Shown piece by piece: positions 46,423-57,751 of a DNA stretch of 64,000 nt (position 1 is the stretch's first letter; each line of letters opens with the position of its first letter). Both the position numbers and the translations under genes were made by a program. Below the pieces are notes generated by a model that was given only the letters and a program-made list of their open reading frames with translations, ran no database searches and was not told the origin of the DNA. The DNA comes from Ophiocordyceps camponoti-saundersi (nom. inval.). Its lineage: Eukaryota > Ascomycota > Sordariomycetes > Hypocreales > Ophiocordycipitaceae. The DNA lies in NCBI GenBank assembly GCA_003339415.1, contig PDHQ01000020.1, forward strand, positions 224,141 through 288,140, given 5' to 3'.

Positions 46423-48200
46423 GTTAGTAGCAATTCTACTTATCGTTTGCCCCGGGGGAGCCCCTATTCCCTTATTTCTGCCTATCTCTTCCTACTAACT
46501 ACGACTATACTTATCGTATACTAGCCGTTAAGGTATATAAAGTACTAGTAGCTATTAGTAGCCCTATACTATTATTACTAAATACGCTATAATTACGAGC
46601 CTATTAACTATAACTATTACTTAATAGCTTATTATAATATAGTATTATATTTTATAACGCTATTAACGAAAAGGATCGAATAGATATTATATATATCTCC
46701 GCTATATTTTTTAGACTAAACCCTAACTACTAGCTAGTTAAGTAAGCGACCTTCCCCGTAATATTAAAATAGGTAATTATATCTTAGAAAAAATAAGCTT
46801 AGTACTTACTTTATAATATCTTTCCTTATAATATATTAGCTTAACGCTTACGGATATTAAGCATAATTATTAGTAATATACTCTAAGATATAACCGAGGC
46901 TACTTAAGCTTATTTACCGTTATCTACCTCCTCTTTATTTTATTTATAGCTATTAGAAGGACCTAACCTATTACGCTTAAAGTTACCCGTATTATATCTT
47001 ATAAACGCCGTAAAGTAATTTCGTATTAATACTAAACTCTAGCGTATATTATTACTATTCCTTAAATATACGTAGAAAGTAAAGTAAGTTAAGATATTTA
47101 CCGGCTTACTTAGAAGCTACGCTAGAAGCTCCGGACCTACCCCGGGTACTACGCTTATACCGGACTTACCGAATACCTTAGAGATATTACTTATAGCTAA
47201 TCTTATTATATAAATAATTACCTACGTATTTAAGGAAAATAACTAAAATATAATATTCCTAATAGTAAAGGCTATCCGTAATATCTATAATAACTTATAA
47301 TTTACCCTAGGTATATCGGCCGTAAGCGTTATAATTACCTTACGCTTAACGGATATCGGCTTTTTTAACTTAGATAAGAGAGATATTACTAGCACTAGCA
47401 TATTATTAAATAATAAATTAACTACTTATATATACGTGTTTATATTTAGCGATAGGCTTATATATATAATTATAATAAATAAGCGTACTATATAGAGATA
47501 TCTAGCTTCCCCTATAACTTATAAACTAGGGAGCTATAGGACTAGACGGACACCTTACTTAAACCTAAAAATATAGGCGATACCTATTATATTATTACTA
47601 AACCCTAATATACTTACGTATATCGTATATATAACTTCGTTACCTTAAGCTATAATAAACTTTTCCGCTATTTACGCGTATCGTATATAACGAATAATAT
47701 ATTATAAGTATTTTTTACTATTACGATAGAATAAAGTTAGGACCTACCCTAGTTATTTACTTTAGCGACTAATAAAATTTATATTTACGAATCTAATACT
47801 ATACCCCTTATAGGACTAAGGTAATAGACTTACCTTAAGCTTTAAATTTATCTAAACCTATCCTAGCTATATGCGATATTAGACGTTTACGCTAATATAA
47901 GCTACGATATTACGATAATAGACTATTTATAAATTACGATATTCTATCCTAAGCTAACTATTTACTTTTAAATATAAGTATATATTATACGCGGTATTAA
48001 ATTAGATATATATAGTATTAGGGAATACGTAATATTACCTATAAACTTTATTAGGTAAGATATATCTAATATCGATATAGTTACTTACTTTACCGCGAAA
48101 GTTATACTTATAGATAACCTTCGCGCTAATATACTAATCGGAATAGATATCCTTAAACTATAAGGCGTTAATATTATTAACTTATAAGGATATACTATTT
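46423..48200 (+). pseudogene. 5' internal region of the retroelement, unidentified
   Basis: Saturated with stops. Expected position of gag and protease, but no zinc-knuckle (CCHC) or protease active-site pattern could be read through the mutations. Towards the right end a segment like ITLIGIDIL may be protease. No primer-binding site was identifiable beside the LTR. Confidence 0.45.
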
Positions 48201-48599
48201 TCTAATACTATAGCGTGCGAGTTCGTATAATATTATAGTAGCTAGGCCTAGCCTAGCCGCACGTCTTCCGCGTTACTACTAGATAAGAAATATCGATTAC
48301 CCTAAGTTTTACATACGTAGTATAAATAACTTACTATATATTACTACTATATAAGTATATCTTCGAGCTTATCGCTATACTTAGCTTTAGGAGCTACGCC
48401 TTACTTACTAATAGCGTTACTAAATAAGCTATTATAATAAATATAACTATCCGATATATTATATTTACTAAATATTAGCTTATTAGCTATTTATATCGCC
48501 TAAATATAGTTATATATAGATATAAGATCCCGCTAGAGAACGTACTAACGGTAGCTAACCTCGCCGTTAAGGACTTAGAAAGGCCGGAATAATACCTAT

Positions 48600-49560
48600 T
48601 TACCCCTCCTAAAAACGATAAGGTCCTAACTTATAATACGGGAGTCTTTATCGGTATAAGGCTAGGCACGGATAATACCGAACGCTTATTATAACTTATT
48701 ACGTAATATATAGACGTTTTTCGTAATAAGGGATTCGCCGCGTATAACGAAGATAAGATATTATAAGTATAGCTTATCTTAGACTAGTATATACTTATTT
48801 TAAAAAAATATAAAGTATATCCTCTTAGACTTATAGAACGAGAAATCGTGCGCACTACCCTTAATAAGCTAAAAGCCGTAAGTAAGGTTTTTCGTATATA
48901 GGATTAAATACCCTTCGCCTTACCTATATTCGTAGTTTAGTAAGGGATACCTCTTAAGGGATATATAATTATCGACGCTTAACTTTTTAATAAGATATAC
49001 TTATAAGACTAATATCTAATATATAATTAGAATAAGATATAAGCTAAATTAGTATACGCTACCTATATTACTATAATAGATACTATAAGTTTCTATTACT
49101 AGTAGAGAATATACCTAGATTTAAGATAAGGCTTTACTATTACTATAACTAATAAATAGTATATATTTAATATACTTATTATAAGCTATTATAGTTATAA
49201 TATATACGTATAATAATAGGTTAACTATATCCTACGTTATACCGCTATAGACGCTTATTACGATAATATCGTTATCCCGTTTATCGGTATCGATTAATAT
49301 CTATAAGACTTTAAACTTATCTTTTAGCGCTTTCGTAACTTAAATATTAGTATCGGACCTAGTAAGTTATTCGTAAGATATAATACTATTATAGTACTTA
49401 GTTAGATATATAATAGTTACGGACTATATACGCTAGAAGAGAAACTTAACGCCGTACGTAAACTTATCTTCCCTAAGTTAATAAAAGATTTAGAGTATTT
49501 TCTTAGCTTTATAAGTAGCCTAAGATACTATATGCTACGATACGCTATAATTATAAAACC
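48600..49560 (+). pseudogene. Reverse transcriptase remnant (retroelement)
   Basis: Reading one plus-strand frame through stops gives RT landmarks in order: PFALPIFVV near 48911, IPLKGYIIIDA just after, FTITITN near 49130, and YYDNIVIPF at about 49254-49280, which corresponds to the catalytic Y-x-DD box with Asp-to-Asn-type damage. LEEKLNAVRKL then marks the connection region. Confidence 0.75.
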
Positions 49561-49649
49561 GCTATAATAATAGAAAACTAAGCTTTAGCGTTACTACCGC
49601 GCTATTAAGTAAGCTAAAAACTATACTACGAAAGGCGGCACGAAGAAAA

Positions 49650-50235
49650 TAAAAACCGCGATTATTAATATCGCTATCTTATCTATAGCTAAGCTCTACG
49701 TATTTAATAAGATAAAGATAGTATTAATAAATTATATAGTACTAATATTCTTCGCTATAAAGCGTATTCTTTTTATAAACTTTAATATATCTTATAATAG
49801 TATTAGCGTTATAGTTTACTATATTAATAACGCTATAATTAACTCTCTTAAGATAAATAGATTAATTACTAAATACTTACCCGTTAAGTTAATATAGCTA
49901 GTAGCGTTCTTATTATAATACCTTATACTAGCTAAGAAGAAGTACTAGTCTATAGAGCTAAAAATAGCAGGATACGTATAAATACTCTTAAAATACCGCA
50001 CGTAAATTAACGTAATAGAGTGCTTACTAACGATTTATTTTATAAATTATATATTTATTATATTTATATACCGATAAATAGATATTGCGAATATTATAGC
50101 TAAGTTAGCTATAAACCGTAAGCTTTTAAGAGGTATAGAATATATTAATCGATTCGATATAAGACTAATTTATAAAAGTAGTTATATATATATCGTCCCG
50201 GACGCCCTAAGTTAGCTCCTAGCCGAATACTTACC
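49650..50235 (+). pseudogene. RNase H remnant (retroelement)
   Basis: Segments FINFNISYNSISVIVYY (equivalent to the YVDASxxGxGAVL strand pair) and FDIRLIYKSSYIYIVPDALS at about 50192-50215, the usual end of Ty3/Gypsy RNase H. Confidence 0.7.
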
Positions 50236-50619
50236 GTAGCTAAGTACTATGCCTAGATAACTAAATCTTCTTCCTAACGATAAACTTAATAATTAAATTT
50301 AAGTTATAACGCCGTAAGGCGATATTTACTAGGTAATAACGATACTAGGACTTATACTACTAGCTACTATATTTTATAAAACTAGCTAATTTATAATATA
50401 TACGATTACTATATCTAATAACCTTAAGTAGTAATTCCTAGAAGGATATTAGAATAACCTAGTATATAAAAATATCCTAGAGATAATTACCGGTAATGAT
50501 ACCTTATAGCTAGTAAATAAGGCCGCCTTACTATTCTATACCGAGATAGATAGTATACTCTAGTACTAAACTTCTAACGCCGTACCCCGACTATATATCC
50601 TAATATTATATATATAATA

Positions 50620-51660
50620 TATCTTTTCTATAATCTATAACGATAACTATATAAGATATAACCGCCTCGTAAACTAATTCTAGCTTTTCTTTATCTACTA
50701 TAGTCGTCGCTTACTATAATAGTACCTTTAAATATACCCGATATATAAAATATATCGTATACGATAATATTAACTATATAAGTTACTCTAATTAATCTAA
50801 GTACTAGCGAACTTATATAAAATAATTAGCCTAAACTTCCTACTAAGCTTACCTATATCTAATAATAGCTATAACTTAGCTATAATCGTAATAGATTAAT
50901 TATCTAAAAAGATTATTATCGAACTATACTAAAAGATAGACTCCGCTACTTAAAACGGTATCGCCCTAACTAAGCGTCTCCTAAATAGTAACTAGGGATT
51001 ACTATAAAATATTATTATAAATAGGAACCTTAAGTTTTTATCGGTAATATAGCGTACGATATAGCGATAATATTAAACTTAACTATCTTACTTAACCGCG
51101 TATTACCTATAAACTAATAGTTAAATAGAAAGATTTATCTATATCGTTAAGTTTATACTATAAGTATTAATTAACTCCTTATATAACTTAGTAAAATAGC
51201 TAATAGCGGTCCTATATATTTAATTCGAACTAAATAATACTATATTAGTATCTATAAGATAAGCGCTAAATATTACTATAAAAGGGTTTACGCTTACGGG
51301 CCCTATAGCTATATTAACGCTAATAATATTACGATAGAAAGACCTACTATTTACGCGTATAGAAGCTAAAGACGCTATCGCCCTAGCCAGAATAATAGCG
51401 AAGAGATATTATAACTACTACTATTAGTATATCTTATTTAAGATAGGCGATAAGGTATATCTTTATCTATATTACGGATATTAACTTCTATCTACGATTT
51501 TTATAAAAATCGATACTTAATATTATAGTTTATTTAAGGTTATAAAGCGCGTAGGCTACGTAGCGTATAAACTAGCCCTCCTATAATATTAGAAAATATA
51601 CCTTATCGTAAATATAAAATAGCTAGAACTAGCTTTAGTAAACCCCTTTATAAAATCTAA
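50620..51660 (+). pseudogene. Integrase remnant (retroelement)
   Basis: Landmarks read through stops: a damaged H2C2-type region near 50700, NLAIIVIDxLSKKIIIEPY (first catalytic Asp region) near 50880, RNLKFLS near 51030 with a following TAYY, and the C-terminal KIGDKVYLYL, FKVIKRVGYVAYKLAL near 51440-51580. Confidence 0.7.
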
Positions 51661-51689
51661 GATTATATTACTAATTAATATTACTAAGA

Positions 51690-51870
51690 AAATACTAAAA
51701 CGAATTATCGGTTAACGCTTATAATACGATAAGACCGAATACCTAGTACGATTTATCGGCCTAGGCTACGAATATAACGTATAAATCCCTATCGCTAAAC
51801 TTAGCCTAACTACTATAATTACTCTATATAACTAATATTATACGAAGTATAATATATAACTATTACTAAC
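51690..51870 (+). pseudogene. Chromodomain remnant (retroelement)
   Basis: LKRIIG then TEYLVRFIGLGYEYNV and IPIAKLS, matching the chromodomain pattern of chromovirus integrase tails (xYLVKWKGYxxxxxTWEPxxxL). It marks the element as a chromovirus; such domains direct insertion to heterochromatin in known elements. Confidence 0.7.
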
Positions 51871-51879
51871 TAGTAATAT

Positions 51880-53770
51880 TACTATATCGCTATCTTAAGC
51901 TCTTAATAGCTATTATTCTAAATCTCTTTTCTTTTCTTTTATATTTTTTTATACTTACTATACCTTCGTATCTCTAAGCCTCCCCTTATCGTTTATAAAG
52001 TTCCCTAACCGCTTTAATAATCCTTATAACTCTCCCGCTTATAATTAGCCTCTCTTATATTTAAATCTTATACTTAGCTTATTCTTCGCTTATATAGCGA
52101 ATACCGAGCTTAAAAATAAGCCTCTATAAGTAACGATAATAATTATAAGATATAACGCTATCGAACCTAAGTTAATAAGCACTAATAACGTAATTATAAA
52201 TATAATAGATAAGGAGAATATAGTAGCTAATACCGTAGCGAATAGTATAAACGTTATTATTAGTATAACTATTACGATAACCGTAAAGCGGCTACTAAAT
52301 AATTAGACTTTAATTAACTAGTATACCGAGGAGGATAATAAAAATATTTATAGCGGCCCTCTAATATATATAGTAGCTTAATACGTATAATTTATTACTA
52401 CTAATAATATTACGAATACTATTATTTTATCTTAAACTATTACGATATAAGCTATCGTAAATATAATAAATATACGCGGATATATCTTACTAGCTAATAG
52501 CTCCTTAACTATTAATATTAATAGAGTATAGAACTTATAGAATAACCTTAAATACGCTATCTACTATATATAATATATCTATAACCGGTAATTATACGAA
52601 TATATTAATATAAGCACCTACTTAAACCTAACTATAGTAAATATTATAGATAATATATAGATAAGGTACTAATATAATATATTACGAAATAAGTTTAGAG
52701 AAATTTATAAACGACTCCTATAAGCAGAATATTAGCGCTAGCTTAACCTTATTAAGGATAATATAATAACGAAGTCGAATATTAGCCTTAGTAATTATCG
52801 CTACTAAGTTAAAGCTAAATATATAATAAACTTAGATTAGATCTAATTCCTACTCGCTTATAATATCTTTCCGTAAGCTATAATAATATAGAAAGATATT
52901 ATCCTTATATTATAGAAATTATAGATAAATATCTTTACCGATATCTAGCTTATTAATTATCTATTAAGCTTACTAGCTTAGGCCTATATCGCTAATATAG
53001 CTAGACTATTTATTATAAAGCGCTTAGATATAGTATTTACGCGATATATTAACTTATAATATATAAGCTATAATAATTAATATTAGATAGCTAATATTAA
53101 ATTTAAGTATTACGTTTTATCTACTATCTTCTATTATATAATACCTAATAAGCTAGATATTACTAATAAACTATTCCGCGTAGTAATATAAATCGAATAT
53201 AAGTAGCCTTAGATAACCGCTAAAAATACTTTTACGAAATACGCGTAAACCGATTTACTAAGTAAACGTACCGAATACGCTAATATATCCTTATATACCT
53301 TTAATATAACGATAAAACGCGTACGTACGGAATCGAGTAGTTAATACGTTAACCTAACTATAATACCCTCTAATCCTATTATAAGTATAATATAGCTATT
53401 ATAAATAGATATTCGAGATAGTAAATATAAGTACTTAATACTTATTATAATTAATATATCGGATACGATAAATAGGAAGTTACGATATATATTTAAATAA
53501 TATAATACTTATATTATAGCCCTAATAATTACCGTAAAAAACTAATAGCGAAAAATCGAAGCCTTAAAGATTATTACGGAAAGCTAATAGTATAAGCTTA
53601 TATAATTATATACTAAGATTAAGGGGGATAACGAAAAGCTAATAAATTAATACGTAAAAGAAATCGCTAAATATATATTACGGTATAAGAAGATATTACT
53701 ACTATATTAATATAATAAAGCGTAAGAGTAAGATAATCGTAAAGGCACGATTATTACGACCGAGGGCAAA
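51880..53770 (+). pseudogene. Extra coding-like 3' region of the retroelement, unidentified
   Basis: About 1.9 kb between the chromodomain and the right LTR, longer than expected for a Ty3/Gypsy element. With stops ignored one plus frame is coding-like over long stretches, with charged helical parts (KFREIYKRLL, and a terminal IKGDNEKLI, YVKEIAKYILRYKKILLLY that looks coiled-coil). No family recognised. It could be an accessory ORF, a displaced gag-like gene or a nested insertion. Confidence 0.5.
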
Positions 53771-53901
53771 TATAGCCGTAGGCTATATGCGTATATACGT
53801 AATATACCTATCTATATATATATTAGCTTAGCTCGGCTATATAGGGCTCTGGCTATAGAATATAAGATTATCATATCCTATACTTATCGTGCCACTATAT
53901 A
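53771..53901 (+). repeat. Right LTR, RIP-mutated
   Basis: 131 bp, same length as the left LTR and no indels. It differs at 13 positions, all transitions; at 10 it carries the mutated T/A state and at 3 the left copy does. Confidence 0.93.
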
Positions 53902-53906
53902 GATAC
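53902..53906 (+). repeat. Target-site duplication, right
   Basis: GATAC, same as 46287-46291. Confidence 0.85.
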
Positions 53907-54870
53907 GGATTCGATTAACGCGTCGCCGATCTCGGATGAACCCCCTTCTATTATTCTCCCCCGGTGCCTAGTCTCTCTTTATACATACACCACCACCACC
54001 ACCACCTCGGTAGCACCCATTGCCTAACTATGCAGCATCTCAGACGCCGGATAAGCCCTACCGCGTCCGAGCCAAGATCGGCTTCTCAACTCCGCTTTGT
54101 CACTTGTCCCGTCGCTCACTCCATCCCTCCCTTCCCTTCCTCCTTGCACTCGCGGGCCGATTAGCAGAGAGAGGATCACAGCGGACTTTGAGACACTGGG
54201 AACTGAGTACGGGTATTCCGTTCCTGCGGTCCACTGTAGAGGAAGAAGACGACGAGCCTAATCAGTGCCAAAGTTCAAAGTTGGCATTGAAGCGCTATAC
54301 TGTAACAAGACAATATTGAGCGTCGCTACTACACAGAAATGCAGTTCTCACACCTGACTGCCAACAGTAGCTCAAGAGTGACGTCAAACAGTATATTCAC
54401 AAAGAGTCCCTGCCATCATGTCCAGGGCATAATTGAAGAACGACGAGAATTGAGTCCTCTATCATAGTTGAGGAAAAGAAAAGAAAAACAAAGAAAAAGA
54501 AGAACAACAATCAATGCATGACCCCATTCACCTTTTCATCTTTGAGATGAGCTTCTTTATAGCATCCTTGAGCTTGCCGTATCGTGTATGTATGCGGATA
54601 TCTGCTGTCTGTTTGGCCAAGACCATAGTTGCCTCCAATGGCGTGACTCTGCTACTCAGGCTCTCCAGCTGAGCCGTCATCATATATACAGTCCATCACC
54701 CATACTTATTCATCTTTCCGATGCCTCATGTTCAGGTCGTCCGTCTCCTGCTCCTTTCTCAGCCGGAGGTGCTGGCCTACAAGAGGATGGATCAGCCCGG
54801 TCATGTGATAAGTTGATGTATGTTAGCTGCCCGCAGAGGCATCTTACAGTTTCTTATCCGTCGTTTGACA
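53907..54870. other. Intergenic flank of the retroelement
   Basis: Normal base composition with CA/TG returns within about 50 bp (ACCACCACC run near 53990), so mutation does not spread visibly to the right. Frames such as 54588-55001 on the plus strand show no family signal. Confidence 0.45.
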
Positions 54871-54874
54871 CACG

Positions 54875-55340
54875 TCAATCAATCGACCAGGGTGTCATCA
54901 ACTCGTGCCTCATTTGCCGATTTTCTTTGATACCGTACTCGAGAGCCCTTCCAGCTGCACGTTCGTCTTTGATGATCTCAAGTAGTTGGGTCGAGATATA
55001 GGTTCGTACTGCTTCTGTGTTGATATATCTGTGAAGTGTTCTTCCAAGAAAGATGTCCACACTCATATATCCGTTAATGAATACGTTCTGGTCCGACTTA
55101 CTGTCCTAATGGCTAGATATCGGTAAGTTGGTGAACATAGAATTGCTACCAATCTTGTCGTTGTGACAGGCCACATCGCCATTCAGGCGGACGAATGCCA
55201 GGTCAATGGCTTCGAGCCAGCGGTGTGCACTATGCGTGCCATCAGACTTGCCAATGTCATTCTGGGTGGGAGATCTGATTTGACCGCTCTCCCAGCCTAC
55301 CAGTCGTGAAGCACAGAGATGGTGAAAGCGGGCTGGCTAC
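54875..55340 (-). pseudogene. ORF remnant with one in-frame TAG
   Basis: On the minus strand a frame reads SRLVGWESGQIRSPTQND, then GTHSAHRWLEAIDLAFVRLNG, meets one TAG, and continues DSKSDQNVFINGYMSVDIFLG and STQLLEIIKDERAAGRALEYG to a stop at 54875. The TAG could be CAG changed by C-to-T. No in-frame intron removes it cleanly. It looks like real protein, but I recognise no family. The region above it contains repeated GGGCTGGCTACC segments. It might alternatively be two exons. Confidence 0.33.
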
Positions 55341-55660
55341 CGATCGTGAGACACAGTGTGGCTACTGTGAAGAGCACAAGCACAGGTTGTGTATACCTAG
55401 CTGGGCTGGCTACCAGATGTGGTACACAGAAGGTGGTGAGACGGGCTATACACAACCACTGGTAGATTATACGCACAAGCGCATATCAACTGGTAGCAAT
55501 TCTCCGGGGATGCAGAGTCGTCGTCGTCCGTCGGTGTCCTCGAGATACAAGTAGCGTCCTTGCTACCCACTCCGTGTTCTCACCGATGGGCCTGATAACA
55601 TTGGCTTCCTCCATCGTCGGAAACACCTTACCCGCAAAGATTCGCTTGGGTCGGCTATAC

Positions 55661-56005
55661 CTACAACAGATCGTGAGCACGGACAAAGGCGAGTCCTTCT
55701 CGGGAGTCTTCATCTCCGAGCTGATCGAGAATTTCGGACCATCGAGGGTCGTTGCGATATCCTTCGGAAATCCTACGTCGGTAGGCGTCGTCGAGAATGG
55801 CTTCCGAGGAAATGAGAGCATGGTCCTGATCAATGTGGTCTTCCCAGATGTCTTCGAGTTCTCCTCGTCCTTTCTCCGGAATGGCCTTTGATGGAAGACG
55901 TGAAAGAGAGTCGGCCAAAATGTTCAAAGCTCCGGGAATGTAGCCTTTCAGGAACAGAAGTCGTCACTTGCTGTTGGCTATTGCCTCGCGTCTTGCCTCC
56001 GTTTG
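55661..56005 (-). pseudogene. Retroelement scrap: end of RNase H
   Basis: Minus strand: ARREAIANSK, then a TGA where a Trp codon is expected, RLLFLKGYIPGALNILADSLSRLPSKA (read to 55927 onward), the typical closing motif of Ty3/Gypsy RNase H, then 60 more open codons with YRNDPRWSEILDQL. This piece keeps normal CA/TG content, unlike the large element, so it belongs to another family and was not RIP-saturated. Confidence 0.6.
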
Positions 56006-56752
56006 CTATGGCGTAATCGTGATTTAGCTCAAATGAGTAAAAAGGGAAATTGTAATGAGTACAAACCTGATGTCAGACCAGGTCAGGTTGGTTGCTGCCA
56101 TGGAAGATTTCCATTTCCCATCCACGTACAGACGTTCGATGATTGCTCGCTCTCTTGTACCACTTATCCTTTTCCGCATCCTTGGCCATTCTATTGAGAA
56201 AAGAAGTAGGAAGATCTCGTCGATGTCGTTATTTCCATCACGGACATACTTCTCTGTCCTTTGATCGCCTCTGCCGACTTGGGGACGACGACGTGTTGAG
56301 CCAGATCATCCCCAAAGACCAAGCGTCTCCTTCTTTCGCTGCATTTGGGACGGTATTACCCTCTTTGCTAGCGCTTCAAGCTGATTATCTTGCGCCGTGT
56401 ATTCGCACACGTAGATCATGCATATATTGCCATCTGGAGTTTCAGTGAAAGACGGAACAGAGCCAGACTGTAGAAGCTCTAGGAATATGATGAGTGCCGG
56501 TAAACGGAACGTGATTTGCTCGTGTTAGTGAGCACGAACCTGGTCTGATCGAACTCCGCACAAATTTCTCTCGATGCCCGTAGTGAAGCGGTGATTAACC
56601 CCAGAAGCAAGACGATCAAAAAAATCCGAATACAAATTCCTAGGCGACTTGGAGGCAAGGTGCGATGCTGTCCGATAGGGGGGGGGATTTGACTGATCGA
56701 TGAGAAGAAGCACGACGGCCGTGACGAGTAGTCGGAGTTGGAATTTTGTCAT
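55978..56752 (-). CDS. Candidate secreted protein (about 180 aa)
   Basis: Model on the minus strand: exons 56752-56540, 56476-56360, 56251-56067, 56005-55978, introns 63, 108 and 61 bp, 180 aa, phases consistent. The N-terminus MTKFQLRLLVTAVVLLLIDQ is a strong signal peptide. The mature part has three Cys (NLCGV, GNICMIYVCEY) and a basic helical C-terminal half (RMRKRISGTRERAIIERLYVDGKWK). No family recognised. The last exon coincides with the start of the retroelement scrap, so the true end may instead be the stop at 56024 by reading through intron 3. Introns 1 and 2 use weak acceptors. Lineage-specific secreted proteins near transposon debris are common in host-associated fungi (inference only). 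Confidence 0.42.
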
Positions 56753-57751
56753 CTAGACAACATTGTAGAGAACGGACAGTTCGTGGTTTGCTGGAGGAGG
56801 GGGGATATTGATGAATGAACATATAAGGAACTTTGACTGATCCACGCTGTTCAGTGGCGGAAATGTGCCGAGTAAGGGATCCATGAGCGTGGATTCCCGG
56901 TCCTGAGATGATCTTTTCTCGTGTGGAAAATATGCGGCAGAAAGGAGACGTGAGATGATCATGGAGAAGTCAGAAAGACAGACACTCAAGCTCCAGGGAG
57001 TATTGAGCAAGCCTAAGTAAGGGGGGAGAACCTCAGGGGATTCTCTCTTCTGGCACCAGGAAGAAGCGGCGATTCAACTCGGGTGGGCAACGACGTTTGG
57101 TTTGGCAGGGCAGGGGGGTTTGAACAGTTGGCACCCTTCTTCCCTCTTTGATTCGACAGCGTCCGAATTCAACTTGGTCCCGGTGGCCAGTTTCTTCTTT
57201 GGCGATGTCTATCCCTGCTAACCATTTATCTGCAGGCTGCAGCTGCCAGGTGGTAGAAGTCAGTCAAGTCGCTTACCTACCTACACGCGTAGAGGTAGGA
57301 AGCATCGCATGTCACGTGACCCAGTTGCGGCGTTATCACTTATCAAGTTATCAGCATCCCGCCCTCATGTGTTAGAACTTTGAAGCGCACAGGCCATATG
57401 ACCCGTGACCTTGAACAGGAGGGATACAGGAGCATCAACCTATCCGAACTGCAGACAGGCATGTCTATCTAGGTACGCACCCACCCTTGAGTCTACATAC
57501 GTCTTGCAGGGCCCGTCGCAAGGAGACTCATACAGGCAAGACAGGCAGATAGGTGCCTACCTAGGTAGGTAGGTAGGCAGGCAGGCATTGACTCTCGCTG
57601 CTACTCTGCTTACCATACATATTGTTAGAAGGATGCAAATATACGGATACAAACGACGACTTTGCCCGTCGCCATGGCATCCTCCAACGCTCATCGTAAT
57701 CGTAATGATCATGGCCGTCCCCCATGGCCTCTGCTTCATGGACGCAGCCTT
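56753..57751. other. Intergenic region
   Basis: 1 kb with no supported gene. A CTACCTACCTAGGTAGGTAGGT-type inverted tetranucleotide cluster occurs near 57555-57590, and TACGGATA at 57642. Confidence 0.45.

Larger units (their letters stand above)
46292..53901 (+). mobile_element. RIP-destroyed Ty3/Gypsy chromovirus with 131-bp LTRs
   Basis: A 7,610-bp element bounded by two 131-bp LTRs that start TAT and end ATA (consistent with an original TGT...ACA changed by RIP) and by a 5-bp duplication GATAC. The interior is strongly AT-rich with almost no CA or TG dinucleotides and no frame over 60 codons. Reading the plus strand through the stops, pol order is protease/RT, RNase H, integrase, chromodomain, so the element points right. 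I found no clear gag. About 1.9 kb of coding-like sequence follows the chromodomain before the right LTR. It is inactive. Confidence 0.93.

Noticed and set aside
46423..53770. CRISPR-like or satellite array in the AT-rich block
   Set aside because: No periodic repeats; RT, integrase and LTRs explain it.
54588..55001. Plus-strand ORF of 137 codons
   Set aside because: Opposite strand has the better coding signal; no family likeness.
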